Part shown: piece by piece, positions 1 to 9,979 of the stretch
How the letters are laid out: each line of letters opens with the position of its first letter
How positions within the stretch are numbered: position 1 is the stretch's first letter
Assembly (NCBI GenBank): GCA_020466095.1
Contig: CM035808.1
Coordinates: forward strand, 75,075,188-75,139,187
Reading direction: 5' to 3'
DNA length: 64,000 nt
Source: Chlorops oryzae
Lineage: Eukaryota; Arthropoda; Insecta; Diptera; Chloropidae
Made by a program: the position numbers and the translations under genes
Notes under the pieces: generated by a model
Told to the model about the DNA's origin: nothing
Seen by the model: only the letters and a program-made list of their open reading frames with translations
Databases searched by the model: none

Positions 1-297
1 TATATTTGGTTGCTTAATGTACGATTCAAAATAGGAAAAAGCCAAATTATGCGGTTTTCGCGAATTTCGGCCATGGTAGACATGGTCAACTTTTAACCCT
101 AATGGAGCACTATATTTGGCTGCTTAGTGTATGATTCAAAATACTAAAAATCAAAATTTCGCAAATTTCACGAATCGTGGACATGGCCAATTTTTAACCC
201 TAATAGAGCACTATATTTGGCTGCTTAGTGTACGATTCAAAATAGGAAAAAGCCAAATTATGCGGTTTTCGCGAATTTCGGCGATGGTAGACATTTA
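1..297. repeat. Tandem repeat, about 2.8 units of 101-110 bp
   Basis: Three head-to-tail copies begin at 1, 111 and 212, each opening with TATATTTGG and followed by TGCTTA and GATTCAAAATA. The first unit is 110 bp, the second 101 bp and the third is cut short. The first and third units are closer to each other than to the second. The array starts at the window edge, so it may be the end of a longer satellite block. No coding potential is apparent. Confidence 0.8.
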
Positions 298-1014
298 ACG
301 GGAAGAGATCAGTATGTTTCTGTTGGCATCTGACCGAAATCGAAATTGAATTTGAATTTTCATGAAAATTTTTTTGCTATGGCCATGTGATCAAATTTTC
401 TTTACTGCTTAGTTAGAGTGAATAATGAACAATCCGCGGCTTTTTGGCCATTATTTCACGCACACATTTATCTTTTTAATATTTCAATAGCCTATAACCT
501 GCTCCCCAAAAAGACCTTTCCAACGCATGTTTTGGTTTTGAAATCGGTCTGATAGTTTAGACGGTTATCGATTACATACGCACACCATTTGATTTTTATA
601 TATATAGATGGATTTTTGTTTTTAATTTAATGAAGATAAAAATATTTTTCTATAAAGGGCTACAGGAGTTATGGCAACCAGTGCCTATAGAAAAATTCAT
701 TTTTTTTCATTCGCGCTCTTCGTTAACTGAGATCTTCTTTGTATGAAAGCCTGTGTGTGTTTTATGTGTCAAACACTCGAGAGCCCCAAAATTCTAAGTA
801 TTTCTAAAAGGAATGAACTACATAAATATTACAAAAATTAGGTACCAAAATTTTGTGTGAGTACCTAGGTGGGGGGGAGCAGCGGAATGTACCTGTTTTT
901 TGAACAAATTTTAATGCTAAAATTCTTAGAATTTTTTTGTTGCTTATTCGATATATAAATTTTCATCAAAATCGGACGCCATGAATTTTTCGGATTTTTT
1001 TGGTTTTTGGTGCA
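298..1014. other. Unassigned non-coding DNA
   Basis: AT-rich sequence with no convincing reading frame. It holds a G-run near 871-877 and phrases such as TTTTGAAATCGGTCTGATAG and TCAAAATCGGACGCC, which resemble the internal parts of non-autonomous insect DNA elements. I cannot define ends or a family. It is the left flank of the pogo-type transposon that starts at 1017. Confidence 0.4.
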
Positions 1015-1016
1015 TA

Positions 1017-1040
1017 GGGGAAAGTGGTCACCCTTCGTAC
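1017..1040 (+). repeat. Left terminal inverted repeat of the pogo-type element
   Basis: This 24-bp sequence is the exact reverse complement of 16738-16761. It is followed at once by GCGGGGCACATTCGTAC, one of several copies of a subterminal motif found near both ends. Confidence 0.85.
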
Positions 1041-1346
1041 GCGGGGCACATTCGTACAGTTAGTATAACAGAGAAACTAAACGGCACATAAACACGTATT
1101 TGTTTGTGTGTGTTGACATACTGACCGTCATATTCCTGAGTTTTGCGTCAGTCGCAGTACATTGTGCCAGATAAGAACACGGATTGTGTTTTTACGCTCA
1201 GTAAGTAAATTTTATTATATAAGTTTGGTTTGAAGTACTAAGAAGAATTCTTATGTTTTTTAACAAACTGGTGACGATTTATTAGAGTAAGCAATGTAAA
1301 TTTGGAGCTTTAATTGCTATATTTATCAAACTAAATAAGAATTTAC
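1041..1346 (+). other. 5' non-coding part of the pogo-type element
   Basis: DNA between the left terminal repeat and the gypsy insertion. It begins with a GGGGCACATTCGTAC-type motif. The sequence resumes at 7137 after the retrotransposon. The 4-bp TTAC at 1343-1346 is repeated at 7137-7140 and is the target duplication of the retrotransposon. Confidence 0.7.
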
Positions 1347-1497
1347 GAGTTATCGATCGCAGGAACCGATGATACGACTGAGAATATGTTTTGTAGTTTT
1401 TAAGTTTTTAGTTTGGGAAGTCAGTCGAGATTGGAATTTCAATAAAAAATGAAGAGAAATAATATATAAAAAATCAAATATACTGTAATAATTTAAT
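1347..1497 (+). repeat. 5' LTR of G1
   Basis: It begins GAGTTATCGATCGCAGG, ends in TAATTTAAT and is followed directly by the primer binding site. It matches the 3' LTR over its whole 151 bp with only scattered substitutions, such as GATGATACG against GACGATACG, so the insertion is not very recent. The exact first base is uncertain by one or two positions, because AGTT...AATT boundaries would also fit. Confidence 0.85.
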
Positions 1498-1510
1498 TGG
1501 CGCCCAACGG
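1498..1510 (+). promoter_or_regulatory. Primer binding site, tRNA-Lys type
   Basis: TGGCGCCCAACGG directly follows the LTR. The first 12 bases are complementary to the 3' end of animal tRNA-Lys(CUU) including CCA. This is the usual primer of gypsy-type errantiviruses. Confidence 0.85.
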
Positions 1511-2020
1511 AAAAATCTGAAATTTTATTTATTTTCAAGCGAACGCGGACTAATTTCTTTTCGGATTTCTGCGTGTTGTTGTGACCTGGACTGTAAAATC
1601 CAGCTAACAGGACTAAAGGAGCTTGGAATCTCCTATTCTAAGAATCTTACAAAAGGATTTCTGTTGTTTAAGGGCTTCATTAAAAGTTCTGCGGCGATCT
1701 TCAAGCAAACGCGGACAAATTTCTTTCCGGATTTCTGCGCGTTGTTGTGATCTGCACTGTAAACTCCAGCTTACAGGATTAAAGGAGATTGGAATCTCCA
1801 ATTCCAAGAATCTTGCAAAAGGATTTAATCTATTAAAGGATTTCATTAAAAGTTATGCGGAGATTTTGAAGGTTCCAACTTCGTTCCTGCGTCGTGGGAG
1901 CATTTATAATAGATTTATTTTGCAATAGAAACATTGTAAAAAAATGTAAGTAGAGCGCTTCTTAACATTTAGTGTCCCTAGTCACGACTTTTAAAAACAA
2001 CGTATGAAGATATTCACTAT
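1511..2020 (+). repeat. G1 leader with a 166-bp tandem duplication
   Basis: The untranslated leader contains two diverged copies of a unit of about 166 bp, starting CAAGCGAACGCGGAC at 1536 and CAAGCAAACGCGGAC at 1702. Each contains TTTCTGCG and GGAATCTCC. Only this leader copy is in the window. A tandem repeat in this place is reminiscent of the repeated protein-binding sites in other gypsy leaders, but I see no known binding motif. Confidence 0.75.
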
Positions 2021-3385
2021 ATGATTGATAACGAAATAGACCTTCTGTGCGAATCCTTTAACAATTTTGAACCAAATAAGCTGTGTGACAAAAGAACAAA
2101 AAATATGGACGCGGCTCAGATAGAATCCATCGTGCGCGGAGCCGTTAGTAACGCCCTTGAATCACAAAAACGAGATTTTGATGCAAAGCTTATAGAAATT
2201 AACAACCGAATCGCGGGTAGTTCTATGAACACTGCCGCAGTGGAGCCTTATAAAGAAATAGAAATACAACCAAATATTAAATGCTATGAGCCGTTAGATG
2301 TAGTAAAGTCTCTTCCCGACTTTAAAGGAAAGCAAGAGTCATATGTGGCATGGCGCAAAGCTGCTGATGTCGCATATAACATTTTAAAAAATTATGATGG
2401 TAGCTCAAAGCATTATCAAGCAGTAGCTATAATTAGAAATAAAATTAAAGGATCGGCAGATACAGTGCTGGCATCGTTCAATACTGTGCTAAATTTTAAG
2501 GCCATTATTGATCGATTAGATTTTACATATTCAGATAAGCGACCTATTTACTTGCTCGAACGAGACTTACCCACGCTTAGGCAGGGGATCATGTCGCTTG
2601 TAGAGTACTACGAGGAAGTTGAAAAAAAACTAGCATTAATTACAAACAAAACGATAATGACGTATGAGACAAACTTAGCTACAGCCATGAATGAAAAATA
2701 TCGATCAGATGCGCTATACGTTTTTATATCCGGGGCAAGGAAAGCCCTTAGTGATGTCTTATTTTCGGCTCGTCCGAAGGATCTACCATCCGCTTTGGCA
2801 TTGGCCCAAGAAGTGGAGGCCAATCATGAACGGTACTCCTTTGCAACAAGTTATGCAAAAAGTTTGGAAATGAAGGTTGTTAAAAAGGAGTAGAGAACTC
2901 AATCAAACAATGAATATTGGGGATGACCTGAAACATTAATAAAAAATCCTTTTTACAATAAGGACCACGGTAACGGTAGACATAATGAACGTGTTAATGT
3001 AAATCAGGATATCGCACCAATGGAAGTCGATTTATCTTCCAGGTACAGACAAAGACCAAATCATAATTCTATTCAATCTCAGCAAAAACAAGATATACCA
3101 AATAATCCATATTTCGAGCAACAACGCAATAATGTCTATCCGGCACTAGGGTCGAATATTTTTAACCAAAGCCACGCGTTTAAACGACCAAACAATGTCA
3201 CAGGTCGATATACAGGCCCGAAACTACAACGGGTCAATTATTTGGTTGAAAGAAATTCCCAACCAACAAAGGAAACCAACGAATATTATGAAACAATAAA
3301 AGCAGAGGTTGACAAGTGTGATGACGACATTCAAAACTTCGATGACATTAATTTTTTAGGGAGTACTCCCTGCTGCCGTACATAG
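2021..3385 (+). pseudogene. gag: G1 gag (capsid/nucleocapsid precursor), two in-frame stops
   Basis: One reading frame covers the region. It is broken by TAG at 2891-2893 and by a TGA about 30 bp later, leaving pieces of 290 and 121 codons. The first piece has the gypsy-type Gag core, with LPDFKGKQESYVAWRKAAD near residues 98-116 and a helical region ending in LALAQEVEANHERY. The second piece is basic and rich in Asn, Gln and Arg, and has no Cys-His knuckle, as usual for gypsy-lineage Gag. The product would form the particle and bind RNA. The first ATG at 2021 lies near a second in-frame ATG at 2105 that is equally possible. Confidence 0.8.
3352..3358 (+). promoter_or_regulatory. Candidate -1 ribosomal frameshift site between gag and pol
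   Basis: In the gag frame the codons are AAT TTT TTA GGG, so the heptamer T_TTT_TTA fits the X_XXY_YYZ slippery rule. Gag is in the frame starting at 2021, and pol lies one base back in the frame of 3415, which is exactly a -1 shift. The palindrome GGGAGTACTCCC follows at once and could form a short hairpin. Gag would otherwise stop at 3383-3385. Confidence 0.7.
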
Positions 3386-5391
3386 AGAAATGGTACGCAG
3401 GGAAAAAAATTCGTTTGCTAGTGGACACGGGAGCTTCAAAAAATTATATAGTACCGGGTCTGCTTCTGGGAGGTGTGCAGACAGTAGAATCTCCATTTAA
3501 AGTTAAGTCCATTCACGGATTTACTAGGCTTAGTAAGAAATGTAAGATACAACTTTTCGGGGCTAACACTGATTTTTTTATTTTACCATGTTTAACGACA
3601 TTCGACGGCATTGTCGGTCTCGACCTGTTAACACGGGTGAATGCCCGAATTGATCAAGCTAAACAACAGATCCAATTTGATACTGGGGTTGACCAGTTAA
3701 AATTTCTTAAATGCAAAAATGTTAATTTTCTGAAAGTAAGTGACACAGACGTACCATTAGTCATAAAAGACCAATTTACGGCTCTGATTAACAAAAGAGC
3801 AAACGCATTTGCTAATCCAACAAAGAGTCTTCCTTACAACACAAATATTGTGCCTACGATTCGTACTACAAATAATGATCCTGTTTATTCAAAACTGTAT
3901 CCCTACCCTATGGGCGTAACAGACTTTGTTAATTCAGAGGTTAAACAACTTTTGAATGATGGCATTATAAGACCCTCTCGGTCACCTTATAACAATCCAA
4001 TCTGGGTTGTCGATAAAAAGGGGACTGACGAGACAGGGAATAGGAAAAAGCGATTAGTGATCGACTTCAGAAAGCTGAACTCAATTACGATAGATGATAA
4101 GTACCCCATTCCTAATGTCACAATGATATTATCCAACCTAGGTAGATCAAGCTATTTCACAAAACTAGATCTGAAATCTGGATTTCACCAAGTAAATCTC
4201 TCAGAGCGGGATAGAGAAAAAACAGCTTTTTCCGTAAACAACGGAAAATATGAATTCTGCAAATTGCCTTTTGGACTGAAAAATGCCCCGAGTATTTTTC
4301 AAAGAGCAATCGATGACATTCTCAGAGAACAAATCGGAAAATTTTGTCATGTCTATGTCGATGATATTATCATTTTTTCAGAAACAAAGGAAGATCATTT
4401 AAAGCATACAGACTGGGTTTTAGGACGTTTATATGACGCAAATATGCGAGTTTCAGAAGAAAAATCACATTTTTTCAAAACCAGTGTAGAATATCTGGGT
4501 TTTATTGTATCAAAGGATGGTATAACTACCTCTCCTGAAAAAATAAAAGCAGTTTCACAATACAAGGTCCCGGAAACTTTGTTTGGTGTTCGTTCCTTTC
4601 TCGGGCTAGCCAGTTACTACAGATGTTTTGTTCAGGACTTCGCTACTATAGCAAAGCCCATAACGGACTTGTTGAAGGGTGAAAATGGGAAAGCTAGTAC
4701 TTATCAGTCACGAAAAATTTTGGCTTAATTTAATAAACCACAAATGAGGGCATTTGAGAAATTAAAGTCGGTACTAACATCTGAGGATGCTCTTCTACGA
4801 TACCCAGACTTCAAAAAACTTTTTGACCTCACCACTAATGATTCAGCATCAGGTATTGGAGCCGTCTTATCACAGGAAGGAAAGCCTATCACAATGATTT
4901 CAAGGACATTGAGGGGACCAGAAATTAACTTTGCCACAAATGAAAGAGAATTGTTGGCCATTGTCTGGTCAGTAAAAAAGTTAAGAAATTACCTATGTGG
5001 TGCAAAGACTTAAAACATTTTCACAGATCATCAGCCACTTACATTTTCTGTCTCGAACCGGAATCCGAACGCAGAGATAAAACGCTGGAAAGCCTTCATC
5101 GAAGAACATAATGCAAATATTTTCTACAAACCCGGCAAAGAAAATCTTTTGGCCGACGCCATTTCCCGTCAACACGCGAACATGATAGAAAATGAAATAC
5201 AGTTCGAAGTAGCAGACAACGGCGGAAGTGTAACATACGCAACAATTCACAGTGAGGAGTCACTGACATACACTATTCAGGCTTCCGACAAGCCGATTAA
5301 CTGCTATAGAAACCAAATAATCATACAACATGCAGACTTTTCAATATGTCGTACTTTCATCATTTTTGGAAAAAAACCAGACATTTTTTAG
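3371..5391 (+). pseudogene. pol: G1 pol, protease-reverse transcriptase-RNase H part
   Basis: A single frame with in-frame TAA stops at 4726-4728 and 5011-5013. The order is an aspartic protease (LVDTGASKNYI just after 3415), then RT with VIDFRKLNSI, motif A FTKLDLKSGFHQV, LPFGLKNAPSIFQ and the catalytic YVDDIIIFS. RNase H follows, with a first Asp motif LTTNDSASGIGAVLSQ and ERELLAIVWSVKKL, then TDHQPLTF after the second stop. It ends in the usual FYKPGKENLLADAISR. All catalytic RT residues are present but the stops prevent a full protein. The same two stops occur in the copy at 11881-12585, so that copy derives from this already dead element. Confidence 0.88.
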
Positions 5392-6473
5392 AATTTCACG
5401 ATTGGACAGACTTGATGAACACTTTAAGAGGAAAGATCAATTGTAACGTCGTAATCGCAATTAAATGCGACTTGCATGTGTTGGCAAAAACTCAGCACCA
5501 ATTGGTAGAAGAGTTTCCCTCAACTACGGTCTGGCATTGTAATAATCTTGTGCAGGATGTCACCAACAAAGAAGAACAAACTGAAATCATTATATTAGAG
5601 CATAACAGAGCTCATAGTGCAGCGCAGGAAAATGTTAAGCAGATTTTGATAGACTCCTTTTTTCCAAAAATGACCAAACTGACCAATGAAGTAGTATCAA
5701 ATTGTAGAATTTGTCGGAAGGCCAAATATGACAGGCATCCAAAGGGACAACAGATTGCTGAAACACCCATCCCGTGTAACCCAGGAGAAATACTGCACGT
5801 CGATATCTTCTCCACGGATGGAAAACATTTTCTAACCGGCATTGACAAGTTTTCCAAGTTCGCAGTGGTTCAGGCTATTCCGTCACGTGCAACTATCGAC
5901 GTGAAGCCACCCCTCTTACAGTTAATCAATTTTTTTTCAACGGTTCGTACAATATATTGCGATAATGAGAGATCTCTCAACTCGATTGTGATAAAATCTT
6001 TGTTAGAGAATAACTTTGGGATCTCGATTGAAAACGCTCCTCCACTACACAGCACCTCTAATGGCCAAGTGGAAAGATTTCACAGTACATTAATCGAGAT
6101 CGCAAGGTGTTTGAAATTGGACAAGAAAATCGAAGACACAATCGATCTCATATTATTGTCCACAATCCAATATAATAAGACAATTCATACAGTCACAGAA
6201 AAATCGCCTATTGAAATAATTCAAAACAAATCAGGTGAATTACTAGTTGAGATTAGAAACAAACTACAAAAAGCACAGGCTGATTCATTAGAATATCATA
6301 ATAGGAACAGATAGGTTAAATCATATGAAGTAGGAGACAAGGTAATGGTCAAATGGAACAAAAGATTGGGAAATAAATTAACGCCCCTCTATGAAGAAGA
6401 TATGATCCAAGCCGATATGGGCACAACAGTGCTCATAAAAGGGAGGGTAGTCCATAAAGACAATATAAAATAG
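5346..6473 (+). pseudogene. G1 integrase
   Basis: Pol changes frame within 5346-5391. The integrase then has an HHCC zinc motif (HNRAH with CRICRKAKYDRHP) and the catalytic core with Asp in LHVDIFSTDG, Asp in IYCDNERS and Glu in SNGQVERFHSTLIEIARCL. A TAG at 6312-6314 cuts the frame, but it continues to a TAG at 6471-6473 with the C-terminal module VGDKVMVKWNKRLGNKLTP. This enzyme would insert the cDNA into the genome. The frame change and stop make it inactive. Confidence 0.85.
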
Positions 6474-6985
6474 AATATTTTTTTTTTTGAAATGTAACAT
6501 TTTTTAGGATTGGTATTTCTACTAATATCAATGACTGTAAATGATTTGAGCTCCATTATTCAGAAAATCTCTTGGTTGATTGTATGAGCTCAACTTCAAC
6601 AAGTAGAGATCACAGAATCAAAAAATTTCAAGCGGGGATAAACAAATCTTGTAACCATAAATTGACAAATTTTAACTACGGGCAGAAAAACCACTTTTTT
6701 GTGTCAAGAAACCGAATAATCGCATTTCAATTTAAAAATTTATTCACCACTGGTAAATTTAACAGCAAATTCAATCATATTGTCCATTCTTATGGTACTA
6801 ATATTTAACGAGCGCTCTACTAAACATCTAGTTTATAAGAAAATTATCAGTGTACCCGGTTCGGAGAAACGACAATACTCTGCGGCGAAATCCCTCATTA
6901 AAGTACGGACAGTACCATCAAGAATTGCAGACTGTCACTAATAATCGAAAGAGGGCCGAGGACGGTACCCACTTAAGCAAGGGAG
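6474..6985 (+). other. G1 3' region before the LTR, with purine tract
   Basis: Non-coding or decayed sequence after pol. There is one open stretch of 78 codons at 6572-6808 without recognisable similarity and with low-complexity Asn/Lys composition. An env gene would sit here in gypsy, but no signal peptide, furin site or fusion segment can be seen. The purine tract AAGCAAGGGAG ends at 6985, next to the LTR. Confidence 0.6.
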
Positions 6986-7136
6986 GAGTTATCGATCGCA
7001 GGAACCGACGATACGACTGAGAATGTGTTTTGTAGTTTTTAAGTTTTTAGTTTGGGAAGTCAGTCGAGATTGGAATTTCAATAAAAAATGAAGAGAAATA
7101 ATATTTAAAAAATCACATATACTGTAATAATTCAAT
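6986..7136 (+). repeat. 3' LTR of G1
   Basis: 151 bp, same start and end as the 5' LTR. It is followed by TTAC (7137-7140), which matches the four bases before the 5' LTR. The sequence after that continues the pogo-type transposon. Confidence 0.85.
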
Positions 7137-7140
7137 TTAC

Positions 7141-7387
7141 ATAAACTTGCACTTTAATTTTTTGGAAAGGCATGGGGTGCATTCGGACAGTTAGACAGGA
7201 GCACATTCATACGCGTACGAATGCTCCCCTCTAGATTTTATTAACCACCAGTATATACATTTTAAACATTTTTGAAATAAAATATGATATAAGCTCTTAA
7301 AAATATCATACAGACACAACAATAACGTATTTTTATTTTTATTTAGTAAGCAAATTCTAAATAAATGAGATATTTTTAGTGAGAATC
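7141..7387 (+). other. Pogo-type element, sequence between the G1 insertion and the transposase
   Basis: Non-coding DNA containing GGGGTGCATTCGGAC at 7174 and a near-palindrome at 7198-7229 built from the same motif in both directions (GGAGCACATTCATAC and GTACGAATGCTCCCC). These repeat the motif found at both outer ends of the transposon and may be transposase contact sites. Confidence 0.55.
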
Positions 7388-8661
7388 ATGGTGCGAAAAT
7401 ATAAAAAGAAGGGTACACGTTCTCAACAAGTGGATGAAAACTCCATGAAATTGCAATTGATGACATTATACAGGGGCGGTTGTCATTTAGGAAAGCCGCT
7501 TTGAAATGTTATATCAAAACGTCAACGTTGGAAAGCAGAGTCAAGAAATTTAAAGATCACTCTATCGCCGATGGACCCTCACGAACTTTTCATTCCAAAT
7601 ACACGAGTCTACAAGTCTTCTCCTTGGTAGAAAAGGCACGCTTAAATGACTATATTACGCATTGCTGCAAAATGCATTATGGGCTAACGACAGTACAAAT
7701 TAGGAAACTTGCCCACGAATACGCGAAAGCGTTGAATTTAAAATTTCCAGCGAATTGGGACAAAACTAAAATGGCTGGCTTAGAGTGGATGCGTAAATAC
7801 AGAGAACGAAACTCCAACTTGAGCCTGCGAAAGCCAGAGAACACTAGTGCTGCTCGATCATTCGCGTTCAATAAGAATGCAGTCCAAGAGTTACAAAGAC
7901 ATAAATTTACTGTCGACAGGATATTTAACTTTGACGAGTCCGGCATTTCTTCTGTTTTAGAAACGCCTAAAATTTTGGCTTCTAAATTACAGAAACAAGT
8001 TGGACAAATTGTTTCAGAGGAAAGCGGTGAATTTATAACATTTGGTGCTATTATTTCCGCTAGTAGAAATACTGTTCCTCCGTTGTTTGTATTTCCACGG
8101 GTGCACTACAAAGACCCATTTCTTGAAGGTACTCCTGAAGGAAGCCTCGGAGCGGCTAACAGAAAAGGGTGGATAAATGCTGACATATTTGTTTAAGTAT
8201 TAAAGCACATTCAGAAACACACAGTGAGCTCTAAAGAGCACCCAATTTTACTGCTATCTGATAATCACGAAAGCCACATTAGCTTGCAAGCTTTAACATA
8301 TGCTTGAGATAATGGCATTATTGTTGTATCTTTTCCGCTGCACACGAGTCATCGATTGCAACCTTTAGACATTGCGGTGTTCGGCCCGTTTAAGGCAAAG
8401 TTGAAAGTAGCGTTCAACAATTGGCTTATGTCCAATCCTGGCGAAACAATCAACATTTACAACATTCCTAGACTTGTCAAGCTTGCATATTTCGAATCTT
8501 TTACCCCAAAATATATAAGAAGCGGATTTGAAAAGCCAGGTATATGGCCGTTCAATGAAATGACTTTCAGTGATGAAGATTTCGCTCCCATTGAAGTGTA
8601 TTCTTCAAATCATTTGGTAAATGTGCCAACTAACTCGGCCACAAGTACTGTTGCTCTCGAA
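7388..8661 (+). pseudogene. Pogo/Tigger-like transposase, copy 1 (3' end lost)
   Basis: The ATG at 7388 opens MVRKYKKKGTRSQQV. A one-base shift near 7440 moves the frame to EIAIDDIIQGRLSFRKAALK, a pipsqueak-type helix-turn-helix that would bind the transposon ends. The DDE_1 catalytic domain follows: first Asp in IFNFDESGISSV, second in LLLSDNHESH, third in HRLQPLDIAVFGPFK (DD35D spacing). Stops interrupt after WINADIFV and after LQALTYA. The gene breaks at about 8661, where it fuses in frame to a G1 gag fragment. Cut-and-paste transposition would be its role. The complete C-terminus is seen only in copy 2. Confidence 0.85.
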
Positions 8662-8919
8662 ATTAACAACCGAATCGCGGGTAGTTCTATGAACACTGCC
8701 GCAGTGGAGCCTAATAAAGAAATAGAAATACAACCAAATATTAAATGCTATGAGCCGTTAGATGTAGTAAAGTCTCTTCCCGACTTTAAAGGAAAGCAAG
8801 AGTCATATGTGGCATGGCGCAAAGCTGCTGATGTCGCATATAACATTTTCAAAAATTATGATGGTAGCTCAAAGCATTATCAAGCAGTAGCTCTAATTAG
8901 AAATTTTAGGCGTTTCTAA
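8356..8919 (+). other. Chimeric reading frame: transposase C-terminal part joined to Gag
   Basis: An open stretch of 187 codons. The first 100 or so are the third-Asp segment of the transposase (MQPLDIAVFGPFK onward, to STVALE). They continue without a stop into G1 Gag (EINNRIAGSS to SSKHYQAVALIRN). It ends with five residues from an inverted transposase piece. It was created by rearrangement and there is no sign of a promoter or selection. Expression is not suggested by anything I can see. Confidence 0.75.
8660..8904 (+). repeat. gag: Displaced direct copy of G1 gag
   Basis: It matches 2196-2440 almost base for base, with changes such as TTTTCAAAAAT for TTTTAAAAAAT and CTCTAATTAG for CTATAATTAG. 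The left junction with the transposase shares GAA, and the right junction with the inverted segment shares a few A/T bases, consistent with microhomology joining. Confidence 0.85.
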
Positions 8920-9489
8920 AACAGAAGAAATGCCGGACTCGTCAAAGTTAAATATCCTGTCGACAGTAAATTTATGTCTTTGTAACTCTTGGACTGCATT
9001 CTTATTGAACGCGAATGATCGAGCAGCACTAGTGTTCTCTGGCTTTCGCAGGCTCAAGTTGGAGTTTCGTTCTCTGTATTTACGCATCCACTCTAAGCCA
9101 GCCATTTTAGTTTTGTCCCAATTCGCTGGAAATTTTAAATTCAACGCTTTCGCGTATTCGTGGGCAAGTTTCCTAATTTGTACTGTCGTTAGCCCATAAT
9201 GCATTTTGCAGCAATGCGTAATATAGTCATTTAAGCGTGCCTTTTCTACCAAGGAGAAGACTTGTAGACTCGTGTATTTGGAATGAAAAGTTCGTGAGGG
9301 TCCATCGGCGATAGAGTGATCTTTAAATTTCTTGACTCTGCTTTCCAACGTTGACGTTTTGATATAACATTTCAAAGCGGCTTTCCTAAATGACAACCGC
9401 CCCTGTATAATGTCATCAATTGCAATTTCATGGAGTTTTCATCCACTTGTTGAGAACGTGTACCCTTCTTTTTATATTTTCGCACCATG
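8905..9489 (-). pseudogene. Inverted partial copy of the pogo-type transposase
   Basis: Reverse complement of about 7387-7971 of copy 1, from the ATG region through the helix-turn-helix to the first catalytic Asp (FNFDESGISSV). It carries the same early frameshift, so it was copied from the broken gene. It ends abruptly after the LETPKI codons. The two later catalytic residues are missing. Confidence 0.85.
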
Positions 9490-9739
9490 ATTCTCACTAA
9501 AAATATCTCATTTATTTAGAATTTGCTTACTAAATAAAAATAAAAATACGTTATTGTTGTGTCTGTATGATATTTTTAAGAGCTTATATCATATTTTATT
9601 TCAAAAATGTTTAAAATGTATATACTGGTGGTTAATAAAATCTAGAGGGGAGCATTCGTACGCGTATGAATGTGCTCCTGTCTAACTGTCCGAATGCACC
9701 CCATGCCTTTCCAAAAAATTAAAGTGCAAGTTTATGTAA
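9490..9739 (-). other. Inverted pogo-type non-coding segment
   Basis: Reverse complement of 7137-7386, including the near-palindromic CATTCGTAC motif pair. It links the inverted transposase to the inverted G1 LTR in the same order as in copy 1. Confidence 0.8.
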
Positions 9740-9890
9740 ATTGAATTATTACAGTATATGTGATTTTTTAAATATTATTTCTCTTCATTTTTTATTGAAA
9801 TTCCAATCTCGACTGACTTCCCAAACTAAAAACTTAAAAACTACAAAACACATTCTCAGTCGTATCGTCGGTTCCTGCGATCGATAACTC
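9740..9890 (-). repeat. Inverted copy of the G1 3' LTR
   Basis: Exact-length (151 bp) reverse complement of 6986-7136. The adjoining bases up to about 9978 are the reverse complement of 6908-6985. The sequence then jumps into pol, so the inverted copy lacks the region equivalent to about 4510-6907. Confidence 0.88.
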
Positions 9891-9979
9891 CTCCCTTGCT
9901 TAAGTGGGTACCGTCCTCGGCCCTCTTTCGATTATTAGTGACAGTCTGCAATTCTTGATGGTACTGTTTTATGATGGTA

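Larger units (their letters stand above)
1347..7136 (+). mobile_element. Ty3/gypsy LTR retrotransposon G1, full length but dead
   Basis: Two 151-bp LTRs (1347-1497 and 6986-7136) flank a tRNA-Lys-type primer binding site, gag, a -1 frameshift signal, and pol in the order protease, RT, RNase H, integrase. The element ends in a purine tract before the 3' LTR. A 4-bp target duplication TTAC lies outside. Gag and pol are broken by several in-frame stops and one frame change. No env reading frame is recognisable. It landed in the pogo-type transposon. Parts of it recur at 8660-8904, 9740-11880 (inverted) and 11881-14330. Confidence 0.9.

Noticed and set aside
1623..1928. 101-codon frame in the G1 leader
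   Set aside because: It spans the 166-bp tandem duplication in untranslated leader sequence, and its two halves read different frames of the same repeat.
6572..6808. 78-codon frame as an env remnant of G1
   Set aside because: The position is right, but no signal peptide, cleavage site, Cys pattern or membrane span can be seen, and the composition is low complexity.
7677..7946. 89-codon minus-strand frame, repeated at 8930-9199 and 14871-15140
   Set aside because: It is the antisense of the transposase coding region and is carried along by the duplications. The sense frame has clear domain motifs.
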